From contig JAFTWC010000035.1 in NCBI GenBank assembly GCA_017465475.1, forward strand, positions 124,001 through 188,000: a stretch of DNA of 64,000 nucleotides, read 5' to 3'. A program made the position numbers and the translations under genes. This DNA comes from Lachnospiraceae bacterium (lineage in GTDB: Bacteria; Bacillota; Clostridia; Lachnospirales; Lachnospiraceae). Of this stretch, positions 15,184 to 23,993 are shown piece after piece. The notes beneath the pieces are model-generated. The model was given only the letters and a program-made list of their open reading frames with translations, was not told the origin of the DNA and did no database searches. Within the stretch, counting starts at the first letter, position 1, and the number at the start of each line of letters is the position of its first letter.

Positions 15184-16056
15184 TTACTTTTCCCCGCGTA
15201 TTACCATCGTTACGGAAACATTGGCATCCCATTGCTTGATTCCCTTATTGTAAAGCTCAATCCGTTTATCATACTTGAAATTAATAATACGCTTTAACTC
15301 TTCCACCTCGTCCACAGTAACAACACCCGTAGCAATTCGAAGCAGCTCATCCGCACCATCCAAGCTCACCTGACGATTGGCATTTATCATGGCATGTGCT
15401 GTTTCTTTTGTATAAACCGGGTTGTCCGGTGTCAGATTAACGGTCAGATATTCCGTGGTCACATTCCGAAAACCGTATTGTTCCATACAGAGCGGTAGTT
15501 CCGATTCATTTTGCGGATAGGCGCATACGGAAAACTTCTCATCGACTTCTGCCAGCTGCTGTTCTGCCCTTTTCCAAATTTCTTTTTCAAAGGCTGACTT
15601 CTCACTGATGCATGGTGCTGTAATGTTAATGCCTCTTCTGGCAGATAATACAAGACATACTCCCTTTTCTTTTAACACCCGGTACTGTTCTCCGTAAAAC
15701 TTAGAAGGTTCGATATGCTCCGCCACCGTATTGGATATAGTGACATCTACACTTTCATTTTCAAATGCTAATGCAGTGGCATCGCCTTCCGCATATTGAA
15801 TCATCGGATTTTGCTGTTTTGCGAAAGCAATGAAGTTACTATCTCTGTCTATTCCAAACACCTGCGCCCCCGGATACCACCTGGCTAACGATTCCGCCAA
15901 AGCTCCCGGACCGCATCCGATTTCAAGAATCCGTTTCTTGTCATCAATCCGGAACGCTTTCCGGTACTTTTTCTGAAATAGATCCGAAAACCGTAATAAC
16001 CGTGTGTTGTAAAGAGTTCCGATTCCTTGTACATAGGTTGACCATACTGTGTTCAT
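15184..16056 (-). CDS. Class I SAM-dependent methyltransferase
   Basis: 290 residues. The Rossmann-fold SAM site is clear: ILEIGCGPGALAE (motif I), VFGIDRDSN (acidic end of strand 2), AEGDATALAF (motif II) and VDVTISNTVAEHI (motif III), as in ubiquinone/menaquinone-type methyltransferases. The C-terminal 110 residues are probably a substrate cap. The start at 16056 is chosen because AGGAGG precedes it by 6 bases. The frame happens to stay open for 47 more codons upstream, but these run into purine-rich tandem repeats and are not convincing protein. The substrate is unknown. Five hairpin repeats lie just upstream. Confidence 0.88.
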   Translation of the reverse strand: MNTVWSTYVQGIGTLYNTRLLRFSDLFQKKYRKAFRIDDKKRILEIGCGPGALAESLARWYPGAQVFGIDRDSNFIAFAKQQNPMIQYAEGDATALAFENESVDVTISNTVAEHIEPSKFYGEQYRVLKEKGVCLVLSARRGINITAPCISEKSAFEKEIWKRAEQQLAEVDEKFSVCAYPQNESELPLCMEQYGFRNVTTEYLTVNLTPDNPVYTKETAHAMINANRQVSLDGADELLRIATGVVTVDEVEELKRIINFKYDKRIELYNKGIKQWDANVSVTMVIRGEK

Positions 16057-16086
16057 TGTTTTCTCCTCCTTGTTCAGGTTTTCTTT

Positions 16087-16334
16087 TCCAACGAATTTCT
16101 GTTTTTTACTTTTTCGTTGGGGTCTTCCTTTGTTTTCTACCCAACGAATTTTTGATTTTCTCTTTTCTGTTGGGTACTTCCTTTGCTTTCTACCCAACGA
16201 ATTTTTGATTTTCTCTTTTCTGTTGGGTACTTCCTTTTCTTCTTACCCAACAAATTTCTGTTTTTCTTCTTTCCGTTGGGTACTTCCTTTTCTTCTTACC
16301 CAACGAATTTCTGGTTTTTGCTTTATCGTTGGGT
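16087..16334 (-). repeat. Tandem array of a 53-bp hairpin-bearing repeat (about 4.7 copies)
   Basis: Copies start at 16087, 16140, 16193, 16246 and 16299, an exact 53-bp period; the last copy contains only its hairpin part. Each copy has arms CCCAAC and GTTGGG (35 bases end to end, for example 16140-16174), extended in copies 1 and 5 by GA/TC. The loop is pyrimidine-rich on the plus strand and followed by an 18-base pyrimidine-rich linker. Copies 2 and 3 are nearly identical, while the others vary mainly in loop and linker. The array ends about 30 bases before the methyltransferase start, so it would be in that gene's leader. 53 is not a multiple of three, so coding is unlikely. Confidence 0.92.
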
Positions 16335-16443
16335 TATTCTATATTCACTGGGGTTAAACTCGGTCGCGGGCACGCTCACATGACATCAGCACAGCTTAGA
16401 AGCAAGCTTTCGCAGTTCTGCCACATGCTCGCTAAACCAAATC
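16335..16443. other. Non-coding stretch between the repeat array and the tRNA terminator
   Basis: About 110 bases, more GC-rich than the repeats (GGTCGCGGGCACGCTC near 16366). It contains only small local hairpins (GCAG-AA-CTGC, AGCTT...AAGCT). I see no convincing gene and no clear promoter, although the promoter for the methyltransferase transcript should lie in or near it. Confidence 0.4.
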
Positions 16444-16479
16444 GCAGAAAAACAAAAACACACCTTTGTTCAAGGTGTG
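16444..16479 (-). terminator. Terminator after the tRNA-Glu pair
   Basis: CACACCTT/AAGGTGTG 8-bp stem with a 5-base loop (16459-16479), followed on the minus strand by TTTTTGTTTTTC. It ends the tRNA transcript. Confidence 0.9.
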
Positions 16480-16512
16480 AATTCGGGGTTGGGCTGTATA
16501 AAAAATACAGAG

Positions 16513-16584
16513 CAGCTCGTAGGGGAATCGAACCCCTGTTTCCGCCGTGAGAGGGCGGCGTCTTAACCGCTTGACCAACGAGCC
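16513..16584 (-). tRNA. tRNA-Glu (anticodon CTC), copy 2
   Basis: 72 bases without an encoded CCA. It folds into a cloverleaf: acceptor GGCTCGT/ACGAGCT, D-arm with GGTTAAGAC, anticodon stem CCGCC/GGCGG around CTCTCAC (anticodon CTC, reading GAG), T-arm AGGGG-TTCGATT-CCCCT and discriminator G. The acceptor ends in a G1-U72 wobble pair. It is identical to the copy at 16621-16692 and is second in the transcript. Confidence 0.95.
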
Positions 16585-16620
16585 ATAACCAATTTATTAA
16601 ATTATCATCCTAAGGATAAG

Positions 16621-16692
16621 CAGCTCGTAGGGGAATCGAACCCCTGTTTCCGCCGTGAGAGGGCGGCGTCTTAACCGCTTGACCAACGAGCC
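16621..16692 (-). tRNA. tRNA-Glu (anticodon CTC), copy 1
   Basis: Identical in all 72 bases to the gene at 16513-16584 and separated from it by 36 bases. It is first in the transcript, directly downstream of a strong promoter. The CTC anticodon serves only GAG codons, so a TTC tRNA-Glu for GAA must be encoded outside this window. Confidence 0.95.
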
Positions 16693-16708
16693 GTAACTTG
16701 CAAAACAG

Positions 16709-16737
16709 ATTATACAACAGGTATCTGCAAATTGCAA
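16709..16737 (-). promoter_or_regulatory. Promoter of the tRNA-Glu pair
   Basis: On the minus strand TTGCAA (16732-16737), 17 bases, TATAAT (16709-16714), just upstream of the first tRNA base at 16692. Confidence 0.85.
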
Positions 16738-16827
16738 GCTATTTTTTACTTTTTCTTAAAGTTCAACTATTTTTCGAATTATCTGTTAATTAAAACATTT
16801 ATAGACATCTTCATCCATATGCCTCAA

Positions 16828-18252
16828 TTACATTCCCGCATGTAACGGCAGAAAGACGTCTGTAATTTCCCAAGCCCCGTCAATATACTCCGTTACCCAA
16901 GTAAAGGTTGCTTTTCCCCATTTATCTCCGATATACGCATTCCAACGGATTGCTCCTCTTTCAGGAACACTTCCTTCCGCCATGAAACAAGTATCATAAT
17001 CGTATAATCGGAAAATATAGGTTCCGTTCTCTTCCTCTGTGTGCTGTTCCAGCCATTCCTCCGGTGAGTCTCCGGCAAAACAACTGACAGAATCCAAATT
17101 AAGTGTTCCCACCGGCTCCTGCTCTTTCCAATAAAACGCAATCTCCCGTTCCGAAACCTTCTCTGCTCTCAGTGCAGGTTCCTCCGGCAATTCCATTCGC
17201 ACAAGCCCCGCTTCTGTCTGTTCGTAAAGATACAACTTGCACCAGTCTCCACCGGTACTCATGCCACCTTCCCGAAACCAGAACACCGTCTTGTCTTTTG
17301 CAATCTGCCAGACTACACTGTCTATATGCGTTCCGTTAAAATCGTCCGTAATTAAAAGTTCTTCTCCGTTTCCGAAATGTATGGAATAACTTTCGACCTC
17401 CGATACATCTCTCCAAATGCGGTCAAGCGTTCTGTCCCCGTCAAAATCCTGCTTTGAATTCACATCTTGAAAACAGGCGGACTCATCCAGATACCCCATA
17501 TAACGATTCCGCTTTACCATATCCGACCATTCCCCCCGGGTCGTTTCCCAACCGGTAGTTGTTCCGGTAATATTCCAAAGCGGAAGCTCTACGGAAGTTA
17601 CCATCCACTTATCAAGGCTATATTCCAGTGTCCAGCTTACTTCCAGCAACTTCTCTTCCACCGGAAGCGTTCCTCTACATAAAATAGCCGAACCTTTATG
17701 GTTTTCCGCCTCAATTAAAGAAAAGGTATCACAGTTTACATCGATTTCGTACAAATCCCCCGATTTTTTCATCCCCAACGTCTTTTCCAAATACTTTCCC
17801 AGCACACCATAGGCCGGTTCTTCCGCAAGGGTTGTTCGTCCCAAGGAAATATTACTGCAAGAAATATCAAACTCTGTTTTACTCTCCTGATGACACAAAA
17901 TTGTAATCTTCTCAGGTACTACGAAAGCAGCTTCTCCCGAGTCACTTTGTCCGGTGACAGAAATCCCCCTATACTCACCGGAATCCATAACTTCTCCCGC
18001 AAAAACAGACTCCTCCACTCCGTCTCCGGTCAAATCCACTTTTGCAACCTGAAACCAAACCGGTTCCCCTTCCTCTTCCTTACCGGCCGTTTCCGTGATT
18101 ACCGGAGTGTTTTCCGGAGTATCTTCCAAACTGTGCACCTCCGTATTTTGCGGTTTATTAACCTCTAGCTCCTCCGATACACAGGCAGCCATCGCTAAAC
18201 AAAAAACAACTCCCCCAATAAACATCCTTTTTCTGTACTTTTGTAATCTCAT
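16828..18252 (-). CDS. Lipoprotein with FG-GAP/VCBS-like repeats, function unknown
   Basis: 474 residues. A signal peptide ends in MAAC with the lipid-carrying Cys24, then a Glu/Pro/Thr-rich spacer. Two stretches resemble calcium-binding repeats of surface proteins: VDLTGDGVEESVF near residue 72 and DFDGDRTLDRIW near 268. The rest is beta-rich with many tryptophans and acidic residues, and two halves end in similar strings (ITGTTTGW and EITDVFLPL regions after WMVTSVELPL), suggesting an internal duplication. AGGAGG precedes the start. It lies 75 bases after polC and may be read from that operon. I do not recognise a specific function. Confidence 0.75.
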   Translation of the reverse strand: MRLQKYRKRMFIGGVVFCLAMAACVSEELEVNKPQNTEVHSLEDTPENTPVITETAGKEEEGEPVWFQVAKVDLTGDGVEESVFAGEVMDSGEYRGISVTGQSDSGEAAFVVPEKITILCHQESKTEFDISCSNISLGRTTLAEEPAYGVLGKYLEKTLGMKKSGDLYEIDVNCDTFSLIEAENHKGSAILCRGTLPVEEKLLEVSWTLEYSLDKWMVTSVELPLWNITGTTTGWETTRGEWSDMVKRNRYMGYLDESACFQDVNSKQDFDGDRTLDRIWRDVSEVESYSIHFGNGEELLITDDFNGTHIDSVVWQIAKDKTVFWFREGGMSTGGDWCKLYLYEQTEAGLVRMELPEEPALRAEKVSEREIAFYWKEQEPVGTLNLDSVSCFAGDSPEEWLEQHTEEENGTYIFRLYDYDTCFMAEGSVPERGAIRWNAYIGDKWGKATFTWVTEYIDGAWEITDVFLPLHAGM

Positions 18253-18327
18253 TTTTCTCCCTCCTGCTACTATAAATAAAAACCTTTTCAGCTTCCTTGA
18301 TTAATCTGTCAAAACATTCCTTTTTTT

Positions 18328-21300
18328 CTACAGAGAAAACAAATCCATCAAAGACATCTGGTTGGACTTCGGAATATCACCTAAAAGTCCCAAATCCGCC
18401 ATCTGATCCGCAATGGTCTGACTGATTTTACAACGGGTACGGAAATCGTCTTGAGACAAGAACGGACCATCCTTAGCAGCTTCCTCAATCTGCTCTGCTG
18501 CCGTTTCTCCTACACCATCGATACTGTCAAAGGACGGCATGAGCTTTCCGTCAATAATCTGGAAGGCGTGAGCTTTTGCTTTGAACAAATCAATCGGCAT
18601 AAAATCAAAGCCTCTTGCATACATCTCCTGCACAATTTTCATATCGCCGTAAGAATCTTCATCCTTCGGAGAAGCAGTCTTTGTATCCATCTTTTTCTTG
18701 ATATCTTTCATATTCCGCTCCAGCACCTCTTTGCCGAGACACATTGTTTCATAACTGAAGGCCTTTGCACGGATACCAAAATATGCTGCATAGTACGCAA
18801 GCGGATGATAAATCTTAAAATGTGCCACACGGAATGCCATCATAACGTAAGCACAAGCATGGGCCTTCGGGAACATGTACTTAATCTGTTTACAGGACCA
18901 AATATACCAATCCGGGATTCCCTGGGCAATCATGGCCTCTTCCATTTCCGGCGTTAAGCCCTTACCCTTTCGTACACTCTCCATGATTTTGAAAGCAAGA
19001 CCATTCTCCACTCCCTGATAAATAAGGAATACCATAATATCATCTCGGGTACAGATGGCGTTGGACAAGGTACACTTTCCTTCCTGAATCAGAAGCTGAG
19101 TGTTGTTTAACCATACGTCCGTACCATGGGACAAACCGGAAATTCGTATCATGTCCGAAAAGCTTTTCGGTTTCGTATCTCGAAGCATCTGCATAACAAA
19201 CGGCGTACCAAGCTCCGGAAGCCCCAGACTTCCGAGGTCACAACCGCCGATATCATCCGGTGTAATCCCCAAGGCTTCCGTAGAGGAGAACAAGGAAATC
19301 ACCTTTGGATCATCTAACGGAATTTGCTTTGCATCCACGCCCGTCAAGTCTTCCAATCGACGAATCATGGTGGGATCATCGTGTCCGAGAATATCAAGCT
19401 TAAGCAAGTTATGATCAATGGAATGGTAGTCAAAGTGGGTGGTCACGGTTTTTGTGGTCATATCATTTGCCGGACGCTGCACCGGGGTAAACTTATAAAT
19501 CTCATGACCGATAGGCAGTACGATAATACCGCCCGGATGCTGCCCCGTAGAACGCCGTACGCCTTCACAACCGTGGGCAATACGTTCTATCTCCGCTTTC
19601 CGCATGGTAATACCATGCTCTTCATTATACTTTAATACATAACCGTAGGCAGTCTTTTCCGCCAGGGTTGCTATGGTTCCCGCACGGAAGGTCTGCCCTT
19701 TACCGAATATAACCTCCGTATAGTCGTGAGCCTTTGCCTGGTATTCACCGGAGAAATTTAAGTCGATATCCGGCTCCTTATCGCCGTAGAAACCAAGGAA
19801 GGTTTCAAACGGAATATCATGACCGTCCTTGATAAGCGGCTTTCCGCAGTTCGGACAAATTCGGTCCGGCATATCACACCCCGACAAACCTCGCTTCTGA
19901 CAGTCTTTCACTTCCTCGGAATCAAAGTCCGAGAAGAAACACTCGGTACAATAATAGTGGGCCGGCAGCGGATTTACCTCCGTAATACCGGACATGGTGG
20001 CAACGAAAGAGGACCCTACGGAACCTCGGGAACCTACCAGATAACCGTCCTCATTGGACTTCCATACCAGCTTTTGGGCAATAATATACATCACGGCAAA
20101 TCCGTTTTTAATAATGGAATTTAGCTCATGCTCCAAACGATTTTCTACAATTTCCGGTAAATTCGTTCCGTACATGGAATGAGCCTTATCGTAACAAATT
20201 TTACGCAGTGTCTTATCGGAATCCTCAATAACCGGAGGACACTTGTCCGGATGAATCGGAGACACATACTCAATCATATCCGCAATCTTTTGCGGATTAT
20301 CAAGCACTACCTCTTCCGCTTTTTCTTCGCCCAGATAGGAAAACTCTGCAAGCATCTCCTCTGTAGTGCGGAAGTAAAGCGGCGCCTGGTTATCCGCATC
20401 CGCAAAGCCCTTACAGGACATAATAATGCGGCGGTACACTTCATCCTCCGGATTTAAGAAATGCACATCACAAGTAGCTGCCACCGGCTTATTATACTGC
20501 TCACCGAGAGCAATAATCTTTTTGTTAATGGCAATCAAATCCTCCTCGGACTTGATATTATCATGTTTTTCATCCGCAATCATAAACTGATTGTTACCCA
20601 GAGGCTGAATCTCATAATAATCGTAAAACTCACAAAGCCGTTCAATCTCATTTTGTGGCGACTCTCGTAAAATTGCCTGGTAAATTTCTCCCGCCTCACA
20701 AGCGGAACCGATAATAAGTCCCTCCCTATTTTCCAAAAACAAACTTTTCGGAATCCTCGGTCGTCTCGCATAATACTCAATATGGGAAAGAGAGACCAAA
20801 CGATACAAATTAATGCGCCCAATCTCATTCTGACACAAAATAATGGCATGATACGTCGGCATCTTCTTAATCATTTCCGGCGTCGGTTTACAAACATCAT
20901 TCACCGCATCCAGATTGGAAACCTTCTGTTCCCGCAGTCGTTCCAAAAACTTTACAAAAATATCTGCCGTCGCTTTGGCATCATCTACCGCACGGTGATG
21001 GTTTTCCAAAGAAACACCAAGTTCTCTTGCTACGATATCCAACTTGTGTTTGGAAAGCCCCGGAAGCAATGCCCGCGACAACCCAACCGTATCTATTACA
21101 GTAAAATCAAACGGCAGTCCAAGACGCTCCGCATTCACACGAATAAATCCCGTATCAAAGGAAGCATTATGTGCAACTAACGAACATCCCTCACAAAATG
21201 CCAGAAACTCCGGTAAAACCTCCGTAATTTCGGGAGCATCCATCACCATGGAATCCTTAATTCCGGTTAGTTCTTCAATACGTGGCGGAATCGGAACCTT

Positions 21301-22920
21301 CGGATTAATAAAGGTGGAATATTTCTCTGTAATTTTCCCGTTTTCCACCTTTACCGCACCGATTTCGATGATTTTATCCCGTTCTGCACCGAATCCGGTG
21401 GTTTCAATATCAAACACAACAAAACTGCTATCCAAAGACTGACCCTTGCTGTCACGCACCGGTTCCAATACATCGTCTACCAAATATGCTTCTACACCGT
21501 AGATAATCTTGAAATCCTTGGCGCGTTGCATCTTTTCTTCATCATCCTTATAATCCTTCGGATTAATGGCATGATTTGCTTCCGGAAAAGCCTGAACCAC
21601 ACCATGATCCGTAATGGCTACTCCCGGCATCCCCCACTCAAATGCAGTCTTTACCAGTACTTTCGGGTCCACTACCGCATCCATGTCGCTCATCTTCGTA
21701 TGGGCATGAAGTTCGATACGCTTCCGTTCTGCCGTATCCATACGTTTCTTCGTAAAATCTTTAATATTCTTCATCCCGTAAATGACACCTACCGACACTT
21801 CCTTTTCGTAGGTGTCAAACATAACCTGTCCCTTTAATAACAAAAACTTACCCGGTTTTAATTTGCCACGGAGCTCATCTGCCTCTTCCTTCCGCACAAA
21901 TATCTTTGCACCGATGGAGTTGGTAAAATCTGTAATTTGGAACATGAAAAGCAACTTTTCATTGCGAAGTTCCCGCTCCTCAAACTTAATAATCTTACCA
22001 CGAAGCACATAATCGCCGAAGCCGTCATCCACTTCCGCAATGGTACTTAACTCTCCGTCAAAGGCTTTTCCGTAGAAAATATCAGGATCATCCGGTATCT
22101 TTTTCTTCGGCGTATAATTCCCGTTCCGTTCAAACTTTTTAAAATCAGCTTTACCGCCCTTGTCCCCGGATTTTTTCTCTGTCTTTGCTTCCGCATCTTT
22201 TTTACCGGATGCCGCTTTCTGTCCGCCTTCTGTTTTCCCGTTCTCTGAAGCACCCTGTTTTGTTCCGGCTGTAACAGTCTCTGCTCCGGAACCGGTTTCT
22301 TGATTGGATTCGGCTTCTTCCTCATTTTTCGCCGGCATTACTCCCATGCTGCGAAGTTTATCCTTGGAATAAAACTCATAAGCCGGACGTTTCGGCACAT
22401 CGCCAACCGGTTCTTCTTCCTTTTCTTCAGCCAAATACTCACATACTACCCGAAGCGGTACATCAAAGCGAGATAAAAAGAGCTTCTCAATGCAGCTCTT
22501 TACTTCTTCTCCGATATGACGATTAATAAAGGTATCTTCCGTTTGAATATGTAACTCTTCACCATTCACAAAAAAATCGGCCTGGTTCAAATAATTCACA
22601 TTTAAGCGACTTTGCTCCCCGATTTCATCCCAAATATGCTCGCTGTAATGCTCCCAGATGGAAGCAGGTGTATACTGAGCAGATAATTTATAATGCTCTT
22701 CTACCACCGCACGTTTGTCCATCATCCGGAAAAACTGATCATTTAATACTTTTTCCAATTGTTTTACCGTAGGATAAGACAGCAAACGTTCGCTTTCAAT
22801 ATGTACCGTTACACCTCCGGAGCCCCGGGATGCACTTAACTTTAAAACTTCGGAATCCTGAAAAACCCGTCGTAATTCCTCCGGTGCATTGACCGAATCA
22901 AATACTTCATACAGCTTCAT
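18328..22920 (-). CDS. polC: DNA polymerase III alpha subunit, Gram-positive type
   Basis: 1530 residues, somewhat longer than typical PolC (about 1440). It is the replicative polymerase. In order: N-terminal domain, a Lys/Glu/Ala/Gly-rich low-complexity insert at about 197-270, an OB domain (300-390), a PHP domain starting at RIELHAHTKMSD (about 401) and interrupted by a DEDD 3'-5' exonuclease (VFDIETTGFG). The polymerase core follows, with the four-cysteine zinc site (CTEC...CPNCG), DIDLNFSGEYQ and the terminal duplex-binding region. The start has AGGAG nearby and overlaps ispG by 14 bases. The insert explains the extra length. Confidence 0.98.
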   Translation of the reverse strand: MKLYEVFDSVNAPEELRRVFQDSEVLKLSASRGSGGVTVHIESERLLSYPTVKQLEKVLNDQFFRMMDKRAVVEEHYKLSAQYTPASIWEHYSEHIWDEIGEQSRLNVNYLNQADFFVNGEELHIQTEDTFINRHIGEEVKSCIEKLFLSRFDVPLRVVCEYLAEEKEEEPVGDVPKRPAYEFYSKDKLRSMGVMPAKNEEEAESNQETGSGAETVTAGTKQGASENGKTEGGQKAASGKKDAEAKTEKKSGDKGGKADFKKFERNGNYTPKKKIPDDPDIFYGKAFDGELSTIAEVDDGFGDYVLRGKIIKFEERELRNEKLLFMFQITDFTNSIGAKIFVRKEEADELRGKLKPGKFLLLKGQVMFDTYEKEVSVGVIYGMKNIKDFTKKRMDTAERKRIELHAHTKMSDMDAVVDPKVLVKTAFEWGMPGVAITDHGVVQAFPEANHAINPKDYKDDEEKMQRAKDFKIIYGVEAYLVDDVLEPVRDSKGQSLDSSFVVFDIETTGFGAERDKIIEIGAVKVENGKITEKYSTFINPKVPIPPRIEELTGIKDSMVMDAPEITEVLPEFLAFCEGCSLVAHNASFDTGFIRVNAERLGLPFDFTVIDTVGLSRALLPGLSKHKLDIVARELGVSLENHHRAVDDAKATADIFVKFLERLREQKVSNLDAVNDVCKPTPEMIKKMPTYHAIILCQNEIGRINLYRLVSLSHIEYYARRPRIPKSLFLENREGLIIGSACEAGEIYQAILRESPQNEIERLCEFYDYYEIQPLGNNQFMIADEKHDNIKSEEDLIAINKKIIALGEQYNKPVAATCDVHFLNPEDEVYRRIIMSCKGFADADNQAPLYFRTTEEMLAEFSYLGEEKAEEVVLDNPQKIADMIEYVSPIHPDKCPPVIEDSDKTLRKICYDKAHSMYGTNLPEIVENRLEHELNSIIKNGFAVMYIIAQKLVWKSNEDGYLVGSRGSVGSSFVATMSGITEVNPLPAHYYCTECFFSDFDSEEVKDCQKRGLSGCDMPDRICPNCGKPLIKDGHDIPFETFLGFYGDKEPDIDLNFSGEYQAKAHDYTEVIFGKGQTFRAGTIATLAEKTAYGYVLKYNEEHGITMRKAEIERIAHGCEGVRRSTGQHPGGIIVLPIGHEIYKFTPVQRPANDMTTKTVTTHFDYHSIDHNLLKLDILGHDDPTMIRRLEDLTGVDAKQIPLDDPKVISLFSSTEALGITPDDIGGCDLGSLGLPELGTPFVMQMLRDTKPKSFSDMIRISGLSHGTDVWLNNTQLLIQEGKCTLSNAICTRDDIMVFLIYQGVENGLAFKIMESVRKGKGLTPEMEEAMIAQGIPDWYIWSCKQIKYMFPKAHACAYVMMAFRVAHFKIYHPLAYYAAYFGIRAKAFSYETMCLGKEVLERNMKDIKKKMDTKTASPKDEDSYGDMKIVQEMYARGFDFMPIDLFKAKAHAFQIIDGKLMPSFDSIDGVGETAAEQIEEAAKDGPFLSQDDFRTRCKISQTIADQMADLGLLGDIPKSNQMSLMDLFSL

Positions 22921-23965
22921 ACCTTTCTATCTCCTCCTTCAGTGCGAAAAGGAGCGCATCCTCCGGTACCTTCCGGACAATTTCACCCTTTCGGAACACA
23001 AGCCCTTCTCCGTTACCGCCTGCGATACCAAGGTCGGCCTCTTTTGCCTCTCCCGGACCGTTTACTGCACAACCCATTACGGCCACCTTAATCGGCAAAT
23101 CATACCCTGCTACCATGGCCTCTACCTGTTCCGCAAGCCCTATCAAATCAATCTTTGTTCTGCCGCAAGTCGGACATGATACCACTTCAATTCCACCTTT
23201 ACGAAGCCCCAAGGTACGAAGTACCAACTTAGCGGTTACAATCTCTTCTACCGGTGCTGCCGTCAAAGAAACCCGGATGGTATCACCGATTCCCTGAGAT
23301 AAAATCATTCCCAAACCGATAGAGGACTTAATATTTCCGGAACGGATGGTTCCGGCTTCCGTAATTCCCACATGAAGCGGATACTCCGTCTTCTGTGCAA
23401 TCAATTCATGGGCTTTCACACACATTAACACATCGGAAGACTTAATGCTGATGACAATATTATGAAAATCAAACTGTTCCAACATAGCTACCTTGTCAAG
23501 AGCACTTTCCACCAATCCTTCTGCTGTTACACCACCGTACTTTTCTACCAAATTACGTTCCAAAGAGCCGCTGTTGACACCTACACGAATCGGCACTCCA
23601 TACTTTTTCGCAGCTTCTGCCACTTCGCGAACCCGGTCCATAGAACCGATATTGCCCGGATTAATACGGATTTTATCCGCACCGTTTTCCATGGCTGCAA
23701 TAGCCAGCCGATAATCAAAATGAATATCAGCCACCAGCGGTATCTCTATTTTCTTTTTTATTTCTGCCAGTGCCTTTGCAGCTTCCATAGTCGGTACGGC
23801 ACAGCGGATAATTTCACAGCCTGCAGCGGTCAACTCCTTTATCTGTGCCACCGTTGCCGCTACATCTTCCGTCTTTGTATTGGTCATAGACTGGATTGCA
23901 ATCGGTGCATCTCCGCCGATTGTCACGTTTCCGATTTTTACTTGTCTTGTTTTCATCCGTTCCAT
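22907..23965 (-). CDS. ispG: 4-hydroxy-3-methylbut-2-en-1-yl diphosphate synthase
   Basis: 352 residues, the compact bacterial form. It converts methylerythritol cyclodiphosphate to HMBPP in the MEP isoprenoid pathway, using a [4Fe-4S] cluster. The N-terminal TIM barrel is recognisable (GGDAPIAIQSMTNTKTEDV, RINPGNIG), and the cluster cysteines appear as CPTCGRTKIDL and MGCAVNGPGEA near the C-terminus. The start has GGAGG 6 bases upstream; ATG codons at 23965 and 23956 are both possible. It lies between rseP and polC, together with dxr and uppS, in the conserved operon. Confidence 0.97.
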   Translation of the reverse strand: MERMKTRQVKIGNVTIGGDAPIAIQSMTNTKTEDVAATVAQIKELTAAGCEIIRCAVPTMEAAKALAEIKKKIEIPLVADIHFDYRLAIAAMENGADKIRINPGNIGSMDRVREVAEAAKKYGVPIRVGVNSGSLERNLVEKYGGVTAEGLVESALDKVAMLEQFDFHNIVISIKSSDVLMCVKAHELIAQKTEYPLHVGITEAGTIRSGNIKSSIGLGMILSQGIGDTIRVSLTAAPVEEIVTAKLVLRTLGLRKGGIEVVSCPTCGRTKIDLIGLAEQVEAMVAGYDLPIKVAVMGCAVNGPGEAKEADLGIAGGNGEGLVFRKGEIVRKVPEDALLFALKEEIERYEAV

Positions 23966-23993
23966 ACCATACCTCCATCCGGTTTAAGCTTTT

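Noticed and set aside
16057..16197. N-terminal extension of the methyltransferase through the repeat array
   Set aside because: The frame stays open because the repeat is purine-rich on this strand. Its product is a Lys/Arg-rich string without family support, while AGGAGG precedes the ATG at 16056.
16087..16334. CRISPR array
   Set aside because: The whole 53-bp unit repeats, including the part that would be a spacer, and no cas genes are nearby. Unique spacers are absent.
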